Shown here: positions 49,201 through 58,400 of the stretch, piece after piece
Layout of the letters: each line of letters begins with the position of its first letter
How positions within the stretch are numbered: the stretch's first letter is position 1
Assembly (NCBI GenBank): GCA_036583965.1
Contig: JAZBQD010000027.1
Location: 24,869,001 to 24,933,000, forward strand
DNA length: 64,000 nt
From: Prunella strophiata
Lineage: Eukaryota > Chordata > Aves > Passeriformes > Prunellidae
Direction: 5' to 3'
Notes under the pieces: generated by a model
Databases searched by the model: none
Told to the model about the DNA's origin: nothing
What the model saw: only the letters and a program-made list of their open reading frames with translations
Position numbers and translations under genes: made by a program

Positions 49201-50481
49201 AACTTGCTAAAATCTGTGGGTTACCTTAATTTACACCATACTTTAGTAACACATTTACCAAGATTTCTACCACGAGAGAGTCTGAAAAACTGAAAGGCAG
49301 AAGTAAAGTTTACATCAGAATTATGTCACATCCTCTACAAATTAACTCATATTCACAACCTCACACTCTTGTCTCCTGCTCTCTGCTGGTACTACTGTTC
49401 TGTGATCAACTGATCTCCAAATCAATATGAAAATATTGATTCCATAAGGGTCATTTTACAGAATGCAATTGAACAGTAAAGTATGAACCTATGGCTGTTT
49501 GAGAGCTGTGTGAACAAAGCTGTACTTCTCCACAAGGAGGACCAAAGCAGACTGAAGCACAGAACTGTTTAGGTTGGAAGAGACACCTGAGATCAGAGTC
49601 CAACCATGGCCCAGCACTGCCAAGGCCACCACTGACCCATGTCCCCAAATGCCACATCCACATGGCATTAAAATCCCTCCAGGGGAGGGATTCCACCCCT
49701 GCCCTGGGCAGCTCTGCCAGGCATGGACAATCCCTTACAGTAAAGGATTTTTTCCCAATATCCACCCTGAACCTGCCCTGAAGCAACTGGAGGCCATTCC
49801 CTCTCCTCCTATCCCTGTTCCCTGGGAGCAGAGCCCGACCCCCCCGGCTGTCCCTTCCTGTCAGGAGTTGTGCAGAGCCACAAGGTCCCCCCTGAGCCTC
49901 CTTTGCTCCAGGCTGAGCCCCTTCCCAGCTCCCTCAGCTGCTCCTCATCAGACCTGTGCGTATCAATGGTAATTGAAAACCTGACAAAAAGCTGTTCTTT
50001 AAATCCACTTCAAACGCAGTTCTAACCCTGAACGTCCCTTAGAAAGAGGGAAAAAAAAAAAAAAAACACCAACGAGAGAAAGAAAGAAAATAAAAATACA
50101 ATAAAAAAAAACTATATATATATATATATATACACTCCAGGAGCCAAAGCTAGACAAACACCGGTCAGGTCCCACCGCAGGTCCGTTCCCATCCACCTCC
50201 CGGCCTCCCAGCCCCCAGGGCACCCCCCGAGAGCCTGTGGAAGACAGAGCCGCGTTCCGTGCCGAGCCCGCGCTGCCGCCCCCGAGCTCAGCGACCGCGG
50301 CCGCTCCGCGGGCCCGCCGCCCGCACTCACCGCTGTCCACCTTGAAGCGCTCATGGCGGGCCCGCAGCCCGTCGATCTCGCCCTGCTGGTCGCCCAGGAA
50401 GCGCTCCAGCTTGCCCTGCACGGCGCGGGGCAGCTTGGCGAGCTCGGCCCGCTCCAGGAGCTGCTGCAGCACGGCCGCCAT
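17370..50481 (-). CDS. TPR: TPR, nuclear basket nucleoprotein, complete, 51 coding exons
   Basis: Large coiled-coil protein of the nuclear pore basket. In the family it anchors through Nup153 and acts in mRNA export quality control, chromatin exclusion at pores and the spindle checkpoint (Mad1/Mad2 binding). The start ATG at 50481 lies in a strong context (gccATGg) and opens [20 protein letters not shown]; the stop TAA is at 17372-17370 after [10 protein letters not shown]. Every exon was placed by translation, AG/GT borders and phase. The sum is 7,109 nt, and removing two surplus bases in exon 14 gives 7,107 nt, that is 2,368 residues against about 2,363 in human. Residues 1 to about 1,600 are heptad-rich coiled coil; the rest is a Ser/Thr/Pro-rich and then very acidic tail. 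Single exons are listed in the block entries below. An in-frame ATG 32 codons upstream (50577) gives a possible but unlikely N-terminal extension. Confidence 0.97.
18790..19135 (+). mobile_element. CR1-type LINE 3' end in TPR intron
   Basis: The plus-strand text includes ggtggggaggccctggcaca, gggtgcccagtgaagctgtg, cctggaagtgtccaaggcca and ggatgggctttaagatccac, ending in cattctatgagtctgtgatt, the 8-bp CR1 terminal microsatellite. It lies antisense to TPR between exons 49 and 50. It is a different CR1 subfamily from the copies at 14295 and 39300. Confidence 0.88.
22715..22925 (-). mobile_element. CR1-type LINE fragment, inverted, in TPR intron
   Basis: The plus strand reads atggaatcacagaatatcct, gagctggaagggacccacaa and ggatcatcaagtccaacccc, the reverse complement of the CR1 3' end. 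It therefore runs in the same direction as TPR transcription, between exons 43 and 44. Confidence 0.88.
25599..30676 (-). CDS. TPR: TPR exons 33-39 (end of coiled coil, Ser/Thr/Pro tail)
   Basis: Exons in transcript order: 30478-30676, 29630-29835, 29075-29136, 27982-28190, 27394-27666, 26487-26635 and 25599-25682. They encode residues of about 1507-1900. The last heptads are in exons 33-34 ([15 protein letters not shown], then [20 protein letters not shown]). Exons 36-37 carry the low-complexity Thr/Pro/Val region [20 protein letters not shown] and the Gln-rich [20 protein letters not shown], almost unchanged from human. Exon 38 has the basic cluster [11 protein letters not shown], in the region of the mapped TPR nuclear localisation signal (human about 1811-1867). 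The introns at 30677-31018, 29836-30477, 29137-29629, 28191-29074, 27667-27981, 26636-27393 and 25683-26486 show nothing recognisable. Confidence 0.96.
31019..39224 (-). CDS. TPR: TPR exons 15-32 (central coiled coil)
   Basis: Exons in transcript order: 39061-39224, 38842-38981, 38602-38750, 38178-38340, 37804-37938, 36946-37086, 36619-36787, 35981-36147, 35615-35767, 34981-35097, 34134-34337, 33860-34044, 33534-33681, 33022-33159, 32275-32406, 31885-32015, 31322-31532 and 31019-31165. They encode residues of about 576-1506. Landmarks are [19 protein letters not shown] (exon 16), [20 protein letters not shown] (exon 18), [20 protein letters not shown] (exon 22), [19 protein letters not shown] (exon 25) and [19 protein letters not shown] (exon 31). 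All phases agree without correction. Introns here are mostly 0.2-0.7 kb and hold only poly(A)/A-rich runs (33306-33325 and 33429-33440) and no other gene. Confidence 0.96.
39297..39720 (+). mobile_element. CR1 LINE 3' end in TPR intron
   Basis: The sequence includes gaggctggagcgtgtccagg, ctggagaaaaggaggctcag, tgacaggaggggacagccag and gaaggagctgcccagggagg, ending in cacttaatgattctgtgaac. This is a CR1 3' segment antisense to TPR, just upstream of exon 15 and in the 1-kb intron that follows the frame-broken exon 14. Confidence 0.9.
40249..40477 (-). CDS. TPR: TPR exon 14, carries two one-base frame breaks
   Basis: This exon continues the coiled coil (residues 500-575 in the restored reading). 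It starts in phase 0 with [15 protein letters not shown]. One surplus base near 40432 then breaks the frame, giving Cys-Asp-Pro-stop. The conserved text resumes one base later as [20 protein letters not shown] and runs on to [10 protein letters not shown] second surplus base near 40257 is needed so that TSSK can join ISELQ of exon 15 through the gtaggt donor. The length of 229 nt does not fit the phases (0 in, 2 out), whereas 227 does. As written, the protein would stop after residue 517. In the family this region lies within the segment needed for pore association, so a true null is implausible; assembly error is favoured. Confidence 0.93.
40993..50481 (-). CDS. TPR: TPR exons 1-13 (N-terminal coiled coil)
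   Basis: Exons in transcript order: 50331-50481, 48296-48400, 47810-47883, 46745-46841, 46429-46532, 45638-45802, 45326-45418, 45125-45205, 44035-44122, 43414-43554, 42562-42653, 41599-41796 and 40993-41100. They encode residues 1-499. Landmarks are [16 protein letters not shown] (exon 2), [20 protein letters not shown] (exon 6), [20 protein letters not shown] (exon 9), [20 protein letters not shown] (exon 11) and [20 protein letters not shown] (exon 12). Exon 12 uses a weak gttggt donor. Introns longer than 300 bp in this block (exons 3-4, 5-6, 8-9, 9-10, 10-11, 11-12, 12-13) contain no other recognised gene. The intron at 46842-47809 has three close copies of a roughly 22-bp tacatgcaccaatataaa segment at 47147-47218. 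Confidence 0.96.
48650..48748 (+). mobile_element. CR1 LINE 3' tail in TPR intron 1
   Basis: A short CR1 3' end reads ggaaggtgtccctgctgatg, then gatgagctttaaggtccctt, then ccaacccaaatcattccatg and attctgtg. It carries the terminal 8-bp repeat. It is antisense to TPR. Confidence 0.88.
49560..49965 (-). mobile_element. CR1 LINE fragment, inverted, in TPR intron 1
   Basis: The plus strand shows ttaggttggaagagacacct, ccaaggccaccactgaccca, tgggagcagagcccgacccc and ctgagcctcctttgctccag, the reverse complement of a CR1 3' segment closely similar to the copies at 3495 and 51858. It runs in the same direction as TPR. Confidence 0.9.
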
Positions 50482-50880
50482 GGCTCCGGCACTGCGCCGC
50501 CCGCCGCCGGGCGCGCTTCCGCTTCCGCCACGGCCGCGCCGCCCGCCATCATGGGTGTGGCGGCACCGCCGCGTCATCGCCACAGCTGGGAGAGGAGACC
50601 GCGCGGCCTCGTCGCCATGAAGGGTGCAGGAGCTTCATCTGTGCTACACGACAGGAGCTGTCTGTGCTTCCAAGGCGTCCGTGTGCCTGAGAGGTGCCGG
50701 GGAAGCGCGGCCGCTTCCGCCACTCTCAGCATGGCGGCGTTTGCGATTTCCGCCCCCTCGCGCGCCCTTTTCCCGCGCTCCGCTCGGTATTGGTGTGCGT
50801 CATCTTCCTGAGCCGCGGCGCTTACCGATGGCGTCATCGGCCACATCGGTGCTCGGCTGTAACGGGACCGCTGCAGAAAC
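50482..50880. promoter_or_regulatory. CpG-rich bidirectional promoter region, TPR (minus) / ODR4 (plus)
   Basis: About 50200-50880 is dense in CG dinucleotides, unlike the AT-rich flanks, and covers TPR exon 1 and its upstream side. ODR4 coding starts 1.9 kb away, just after a splice acceptor (52390-52391), so its non-coding first exon should also begin near this island. Visible candidate motifs are an E2F-like tttcccgc (50769-50776), an inverted CCAAT box attgg (50789-50793), cgtca/ATF half sites near 50573 and 50799, and YY1-like atggcggc at 50731-50738 plus its complement at the TPR start codon. There is no obvious TATA box. Start sites are not determinable from sequence alone. Confidence 0.7.
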
Positions 50881-50894
50881 GGGGTTTGTGTGGG

Positions 50895-51465
50895 GGAGCC
50901 GGGCCCGGGGGTGTGCGGGGACTGAGCCATGGGGTGTGTGGGGGCTGATCCCCGGGGGTGTGCGGGGACTGAGCCCGGGGGTGTGCAGGGGCTGATGCAT
51001 GGGGATGTGCAGGGGCTGATGCATGGGGATGTGCAGGGGCTGATCCCCGGGGGTATGCAGGTGCTGATCCATGGGAATGTGCGGGGGCTGATTCCTGGGG
51101 ATGTGCGGGTGCTGATCCATGGTGGTGTGCAGGGGCTGATCCCTGGGGGATGTGCAGGGGCTGATCCCCGGGGATGTGCAGGGGCTGATCCCCGGGGATG
51201 TGCAGGGGCTGATCCCTGGGACGTGCAGGTGCTGATCCTGGGGGTGTGCAGGGGCTGATCCCGGGGGTGTGCAGGTGCTGATGCTGGGGGTCTGGAGGTG
51301 CTGATGCATGGGGATGTGCAGGTGCTGATCCCTGGGGATGTGTAGGTGCTGATCCTGGGGGTCTGGAGGTGCTGATCCATGGGGATGTGCAGGTGCTGAG
51401 CTCTGCAGTCTGGAGCTGCTGATGCTGGGGGTCTGGAAGTGCTGAGCATGGCTGTGGGGGCATAA
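50895..51465. repeat. 24-bp GC-rich minisatellite in ODR4 first intron
   Basis: About 23 imperfect copies of a unit close to gggctgatccatggggatgtgca occur, with ggtgctgat and ccccggggg variants. The unit is near 24 bp, so long stop-free frames appear on both strands (for example an 8-residue HLHIPRDQ-like period on the minus strand). These are repeat artefacts, not genes. The array begins immediately downstream of the CpG island. Confidence 0.92.
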
Positions 51466-51857
51466 GTTGAGGTGTGTGAGCTCCTTCCCTGTGGAGGTTC
51501 AGGATGCTCTTTGCTTCCTCACCCTGTGCTCTTGGGCTTCAGCTTTTTAGTGCTTAATTCTTTGGGAGAGCTCTCAAGGTGTGAAGGGTTTTCAGACCAG
51601 CCCTACAGGAGAGGGAGGGGAGTCTGTGGCAGCCCCTGGGTTCTGGGGGGATCTGCAAAGGCTGCTCATTGGAATGTGCTCAGATGCTGTGCTTTGAGTG
51701 CTGGGGAATGGGATTGGAAGTGGTGTAGGGCATGTTCAAGGCCACGTGTGGAATTCAGCAAGTCACTGTGTGAAGGGAACAGTGCATCCTTTAGAAGCAT
51801 CATGCAGCAAAATACTTTTTCTTGAAGGCATTTCAAAATTCAAATCCTGGGTTCAGT

Positions 51858-52300
51858 TTTAGACACCTCATGGCAAGAAAGACGTGGAGGGGCTTGAACA
51901 TGTCCAGGGAAGGGAACGGGGCTGGGGAAGGGGCTGGAGCAGCTGGAGGGAGCTGGGAAGGGGCTCAGCCTGGAGAACAGGATGCTCAGGGGGGACCTTG
52001 TGGCTCTGCACAGCTCCTGACAGGAGGGGACAGCCAGGGGAGGTCGGGCTCTGCTCCCAGGGACAGGGACAGGAGGAGAGGGAACGGCCTCAGGCTGGGC
52101 CAGGGGAGGCTCAGGGTGGACACTGGGAAAGTTTCTTCACTGAAGGGGCTGTCTGGTCCTGGCAGAGCTGCCCAGGGCAGCTGGAATCCCCACCCCTGGA
52201 GGGATTTTAAAGCTGTGTGGATGTAGCATTTGGGGACATGGGTCAGTGGTGGCCTTGGGGGAATGGTTGGACTTGATGACCTTGCAGGGATTTTTCAGAC
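51858..52300 (+). mobile_element. CR1 LINE 3' end in ODR4 first intron
   Basis: The sequence includes agacacctcatggcaagaaa, aacatgtccagggaagggaa, cctggagaacaggatgctca, ctggagggattttaaagctg and ggttggacttgatgaccttg. It is a CR1 3' segment ending about 90 bp before the ODR4 exon carrying the start codon. Confidence 0.9.
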
Positions 52301-52424
52301 AGTTGTAAAGTATCTTTGTGTGAGACTTGTTCTCCTGTACCCATTGCAGTGTACGTACCTCCTTTGACTTGGTGCATTGTGTGTTTTGTAGGTGAACTAG
52401 AGCACCTCCCTTAAAGCTGGAGCC

Positions 52425-55400
52425 ATGGGTAGAACCTACCTTGTCGAGGAAGGTATTGGGCAGTACCTGACAGAGCTCAGCACGAAGGTGAAGCCATATG
52501 TCACTGGCCTGTTGATAGGGCAGGTAAGTGTGGGATTGTCCTTCCATTCATTCCTGTGAACTGGGGAAACCCCTGTTCACCAGTCTCAAGCTGCGTTTGC
52601 TTCTGTTGATGTTCTGGCAAGTGCTCCCCCCAACGGGACTATGTCATTCGGGCTGTGAGAACCCCTCCCAAGGAGCAGCAGCAGGAGGAGAGCCTGGGCC
52701 CTCCCAAGCTGGCATCCCTGGATGAGGAGTGGATCACCACACATGCCAGTCAGGTGAGAACTCAGCCTGGGGAGGGACAAAGGGGTGGGAGGAACAGGAG
52801 GGGAATAAGATGGACACAAGGGGTCTCAGCACTTGTATCATCTCAAAGTGACAGAGCCTTCCTAACCACGCTGGGCACAGGTGTTTTAAACCAGAAGTAC
52901 CCTTAATGTTTTCAGGTTTTTTGATGAAAGGACACTTGATATTACTGAAGGGAAAACACATGCAGGATGTGTTCCTGCACAGAGAGGGTCCTCTAAGTGA
53001 AAACCAGTCTCCCTTAGTTCACTTCTGCTCTTGGTGCAGACTTGTCTCACCCGTGGTTTTTGATATCTAGAGTTACATGCTTTCTAGATTGCCAATCCTA
53101 TTAATGAACATTCATTTCATTTTCAAGGTGTCCAGAATGCTTCCTGGAGGGTTGCTGGTTCTTGGTGTGTTTATGATTGCAACTCCAGAGCTGGCAAAAG
53201 ATGGTCAGAATGCTTTGCGCAAGGTGAGTGGAGTTCCTGCTGGGGGGACAGCAACATCCTTAGCTGGGTGTGTGAGGGATTTCCTGTCACTGACTTGACT
53301 AAAATGCAGTTGTTTTGTTGCTTTATGTCACAAGTGTTGTGCTTTGGTGTGTGGGTTTGAAACTGGAACCTCAGAAATCCCTGTCCTGTGGGACACTATT
53401 TGTTAACCTCCTGCTTGTTACTGCAATAGCAAATCTGAATTTCTATTTACTGGGTTTGTCTGGATGTTGACATTCTGGCTTAGGAAAAACATCCTCAAGG
53501 TTTATATTAAGCTAAATCTTTGTGGCTTAATATAAAGCCACATAAAGGTGCTAGTAATGTTAACATGTTAGCTTTCCTTGTCTGAATGAATCACTCAGTT
53601 TAGAGGTGTTTACAGCAGTGAAAGATCTATAATTCTGATTCCTTTAAGAGAAATTTCTTGTCTAGAACGTGTGCACTTGACTCAGGAGTGTGGGATTAAA
53701 TTTAAAACATACTCAGAGCTATCTGATAGATTTAAAATGCATTTTTTGTTACAGTATTGGGGCATCTACTGCCATATTTGATTTCTGTTCTGAAAATGTA
53801 TGTTCATTTTATCATATTTCTGACATAATCATGGTGAGTGATTTAAGCATGAGCAGGTTTGGCAGCCTGAGATCCAAGAGTCAATTTTGGCAGGTCAGTG
53901 TAATTGCATCTAAGCTGTGCTTAATGAAACTGGAAGCTGGCTAAAAAAGGTGAGCTGTGTCCAGGTGATCAGTGATTGCTGAATTAAGCATTGGGGGGGG
54001 GGCTTGTTTTTTATAATTACAACTATTTTGCACAGCTTTCCTGACCCAGGCACAAAACTGTAATATGTCTGTAAGGACAAAACCATACAGGTTGGACACG
54101 TGAATGTGTCCTGCTTGCTTTGGTTTATAAGGGAGCTAAATTAAAATTTAACAAGCCTCTTTCACATTGGGGAAAAGTGCCTCTGAATCTCTGTTGAATT
54201 TTCTTTTAATGTGACATTTTGGTGACTTGTAAGCTGTGTTTCCTGCTCATACATAATTTTGATATTAGTACAAGACTATTTTCCAGGAATTATAGTGCAT
54301 ATTTTTTGCAATATATTTTTGGTCTTTAGCTAATCTTCTCAGTGGAGAAGTCCTTGAGTAAAAGAAGACTCTGGAAACCTGCTGAGGAGGAGGTCTCAGA
54401 CAGAGCAGCACTTCAAATCTGTTCTGCTACAAAAAAGTATCCTTTATGGGCAAGGTTTATTGACTGAGGCTGCTACCCCAACCTCTTCTATCCAGTTACT
54501 GCTGAATAAATAAGAATTAGGGAGGAGGAGGCTATTTAAGTTCAGCTAGACATGTATAAGTTGAAATAATGAAGTTTTCTGATTAGCCGTGGTTAAGACT
54601 ATTGACCCTCTTGTCCTTGCAAAATTTCCATAATTTCTTATGAGGTCTGTCTGTGTGACAGCATCAAATTACACTTTTCCCAGTCAGTCTTGACTTGCAT
54701 AAACTGAAAAAAAGCCCCTAAATTACTGTTTGGCTTCTTGAATTGCTATTACTAGTGGTGCTTGCATGGAATTGTGACAGCAGCCAGCCCTGTGGGATCA
54801 ATACTAGAGCTGTAGCAGAATGCAGGAGCTGTTGGTAATGACATAATACAAGGAGAGAAAGCAAGGATTTTTCTCTGAGGGGAGAGAGAGATGAGGACAA
54901 ATTACAAATTGGTGCCTTGGTGCTTCTCCTGTCAATACATATTGATCTTAATTTGTTTGTAAGAGATAGCACAGCATCACTGTGGTAGTTGGAGATCACG
55001 GGCAAATGTTTTCCCACTTTTTTACACTGATGAAAGGTGAGAACTTGCTCCACAGCATAAATTAGCTCGACAAGGAAGTTTAGTGGAGGGCTAAGTTAAT
55101 TGTGAATTGTTCTTAGTTGTTCCCTTTCTTTTCACTGGGTCTTTTTCTTTAGTAGCACAGAGTAGTTTGCCGAACCTACGATGTGCAGGACCCAAAGGTA
55201 AGCTCATCCTGCTGTGCCTCAGCCAGCTTTTAATGCATGGCAAATAATGCTAAAGCCCAAAAAAGCCTCAATACAGTGCTTTGGATAGATGCTTTATGGC
55301 TTTTCTTTTCTGCTCTCAGAGTTCAGCTAAACCAGCAGACTGGAAGTACCAGAGTGCTCTGACTGCCTCCTGGGTGGCTTTGGGCTGCACAGTAAATGTG

Positions 55401-58400
55401 AACATCCACATTCCACTTCTTGCTACTTCCCCCAACCATGACCTGGAGAAGAATACCAAGGTAACTCACTGCCTGCACCAGTTCCTGCACACCAGTGACC
55501 ACACTCATTTCTCTGCTGAAAATTAAATAAGTGAGAAAGAGTTGGACAGTGCAGAAGAGGAGTAGGACTAATCAGCAGAGAATGTTTAACAATTATTCAT
55601 CTTTTAAATGTAACTCTTCTGCTATGCTCAGTGAGAAGTTTCCTTTGTTCAAAATTATGTAATAATTGTCATGAGTATCCCAGGTAACCTCTCTGGTGCC
55701 TCACCTGGTGAAAGGTTACACCCAATTCATGCAGGACTATGGGGTGCTTTTGCCATGAGTTGACTTTCAATGGGCTACAACCCTCTCTACAATCCCCAAA
55801 TCCCTGGGTGTCACTTCAGTATTTTGCAATGCTTGTTTCTTAATTTGTTCTGAATATGGTCCATTTAAGGTTTACCTTGGGAAAAACATAGGTTTTTCAC
55901 AGACTTTAAAACTCCCTCAGAGTAACTATTAAAACACATGCTTCTATAAGTTTCAGCATGGGATTGTCCAGCCCTTCAGTGAAATTCTTTCCACTTTCTT
56001 GTGGTTTTATTTTTTGTTTTCGCTTATTTTAAAGAATGGGTTAAACCGATGGTCAAAACAGATAGAAGACAGTGTTTTTCTGATCAATGGCCAAGTTAAA
56101 GATGAGGATACAGAGCTGCTGGAAGGGCAGGTGAGTACCAAACAAGGAGGAATTGAGCTCTAATAGATGTGTGGTTGGAACCTCTGTGTGACAAAGCACT
56201 GACTGAGACATCTCCTGTGCAGTGTTTGTTGATGTGATTGGCTGTTCCAGGTAACCAACACACAGAGCTGCTGGTGCTCTCAGCTCCATTCCTGCAGATT
56301 GCCTCTCCCTCCTGGGGCAGTGTGAATGCAGTAATTATGTGTGAAATGACTGAGACGTTTCTATTACAGAGTGAGGTGTGAATGTGGGTGATGACATTTC
56401 AAAGACCTACGTCTGTCACCTCGTTGGCTGATTCATTCATCTCTCCTTTTAGTTTTGTACTTCTATTCTCTTGGTTGGTTTCTAAGTGCTATTTTTCCCT
56501 CTCAAAGGCTGTAATAAGCTAGGGAACACTATGCCATAGTGAGGAGACTGCTTCAGGGACTTTTTTTTCCTGTTTCATGACACAAAGAATTTTTTTCCCC
56601 TCAGAAAAAGTTCAGAGGAAATACTCAGCCCAGCACTCAATTTTCTGATGTCAAGGTTCTGACACAGCTGGTAAGTTTTTAGTGGTTTGCAAAGTATAAG
56701 CTTGCCTTTAAATTATAAAATAGAGCAAAAAATAAAATAACAAGATTCTGAATTATTGTCTAGAAATCTTGCTCACTTATTCCTAAGACTTTTTTGTTCC
56801 CACATGGATATTGAATATGAAACTGATTGTCATTAGATATGCATATTTTGTGCCTTTAGAAATTCTTGTGGTGAGATAACCATGTTGTGCTTGAATTGCA
56901 TAGTATAGCTGAAAGATTGGAAAACGGGTATGGAAAAGAATTCCTGTGACTAATTCCTTTGGTAATAGGATACCTGTAGGTACCTGTGTACATTGATTTC
57001 AAGTGACTTTGCATCTGAAGTTCAGAGTCATCCCCACACTTCAATCCACAGCTTGCCCTGGCTAGCTTGGACATTCACTTGGATGCTTTTGTCAGAAGCT
57101 CAGCTGCCAGCTCTGGATTAAGGCGTAGATCCCGTGAGCTGAATCATCATCTGGAGCTGCTGGATCTATGTCAGGAGTTTCCTCCCTACCTGAGCTGTGA
57201 AGAACCATGAATTTGGTGCCCCAGTCTAGGTCCTGAAGTCCAAATGTGTCCAGGCCTTGTTTCATAGCCTTCTGTGTTTTGTCAGGTGGTTCCTGGATTC
57301 TCAAAGTTATGTTCAGCAAAACTAGAAGTGTTTCCAATGCCATTCTAAAGACTCCATGAGTATCTCAGCTTCTTTTGTTGTTACTGTCTATTGCATTGAG
57401 GTTAATTGCTGCAGGGTGAGGAAAACTTTTTTGCAGAAGTGGTTTGTGCAGTTGGCGTGGAAGTTGTGCATCCCAGTGTTTCCAGGTGTTGTCCTGGAGT
57501 GCTTCATGCTCACACTCATTGTTGTGGTAATTAGGGAGAGCATTTCTAGGCAACAGTTTGATGCAGCTCTCAGTGTGACCAGGTGTATAATTTGGTACTG
57601 ACTGATGGGATGACTCCCAGCACACCCTGGGTTACACTGATTATAGCAAACATGAAAAGGTCATTGTGAAAAAAAAGTCTGTAAAAGATGTAACAGTTGC
57701 AATGCTGTTATTTGCCACAAGCCTGGAAAGTTTTAAAATCTCATAGACATGAGTGTTTGAAACACCTGGAAAGATAAACACGTTTTCCATAGTAGAAAAG
57801 AAGAACAGAATAGAATAGAGCTAGAATAGAATAGAGCTAGAATAGAATAGAGCTAGAATAGAATAGAATAGAATAGAATAGAATAGAATAGAATAGAATA
57901 GAATAGAATAGAATAGAATAGAATAGAGCTAGAATAGAATAGAATAGAGAAATAGGAAACAGAATAGAAAAGAGATTTTCAGTCTTACCTAACCAAATGA
58001 ATAACTAAAATAAAATTAGTTCTACATGATGAGGGAAACAGGCTGTGTGTGAGCACCTGCTGTTGGTTTGCTGGTTCTGGTTTTAGTGGCTCTGCTGCAA
58101 AGGCCTGGGTTAAAAGGGGATGTGTTTGTTCCCAGTGCCAGGGTGCCAGCCCCAGGTCCACGGCGACGGTGCAGGTGTGCAGTGGCTCCATAAACCTCCG
58201 GGGAGCTGTGAAATGCAGGGCCTACATCCACAGCAACAAGCCCAAGGTTAAAGAGGCCATTCAGGTACTGAGCAGGGCCTTGGTCCATCAGAAACATTCT
58301 CCTGAAACACGTGGGACTTGGCATAATGGTTTTTCTGGGGTCAAAATGTTGGGCGGGGGGATTATTTCAGTTAGTTGGTTTTTCTCTTCTAGAGGGTGTG

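Larger units (their letters stand above)
48401..50330. other. TPR: TPR intron 1
   Basis: This is the longest TPR intron (1.9 kb). It contains the two CR1 pieces listed separately, an A17 run (50050-50066), an A-rich tract and (TA)9-10 at 50112-50132. No gene was recognised. Confidence 0.85.

Noticed and set aside
50574..51463. Minus-strand frame of about 290 codons with an 8-residue His/Pro period
   Set aside because: Translation of the 24-bp minisatellite in ODR4 intron 1; it appears in several frames at once and has no conserved features.
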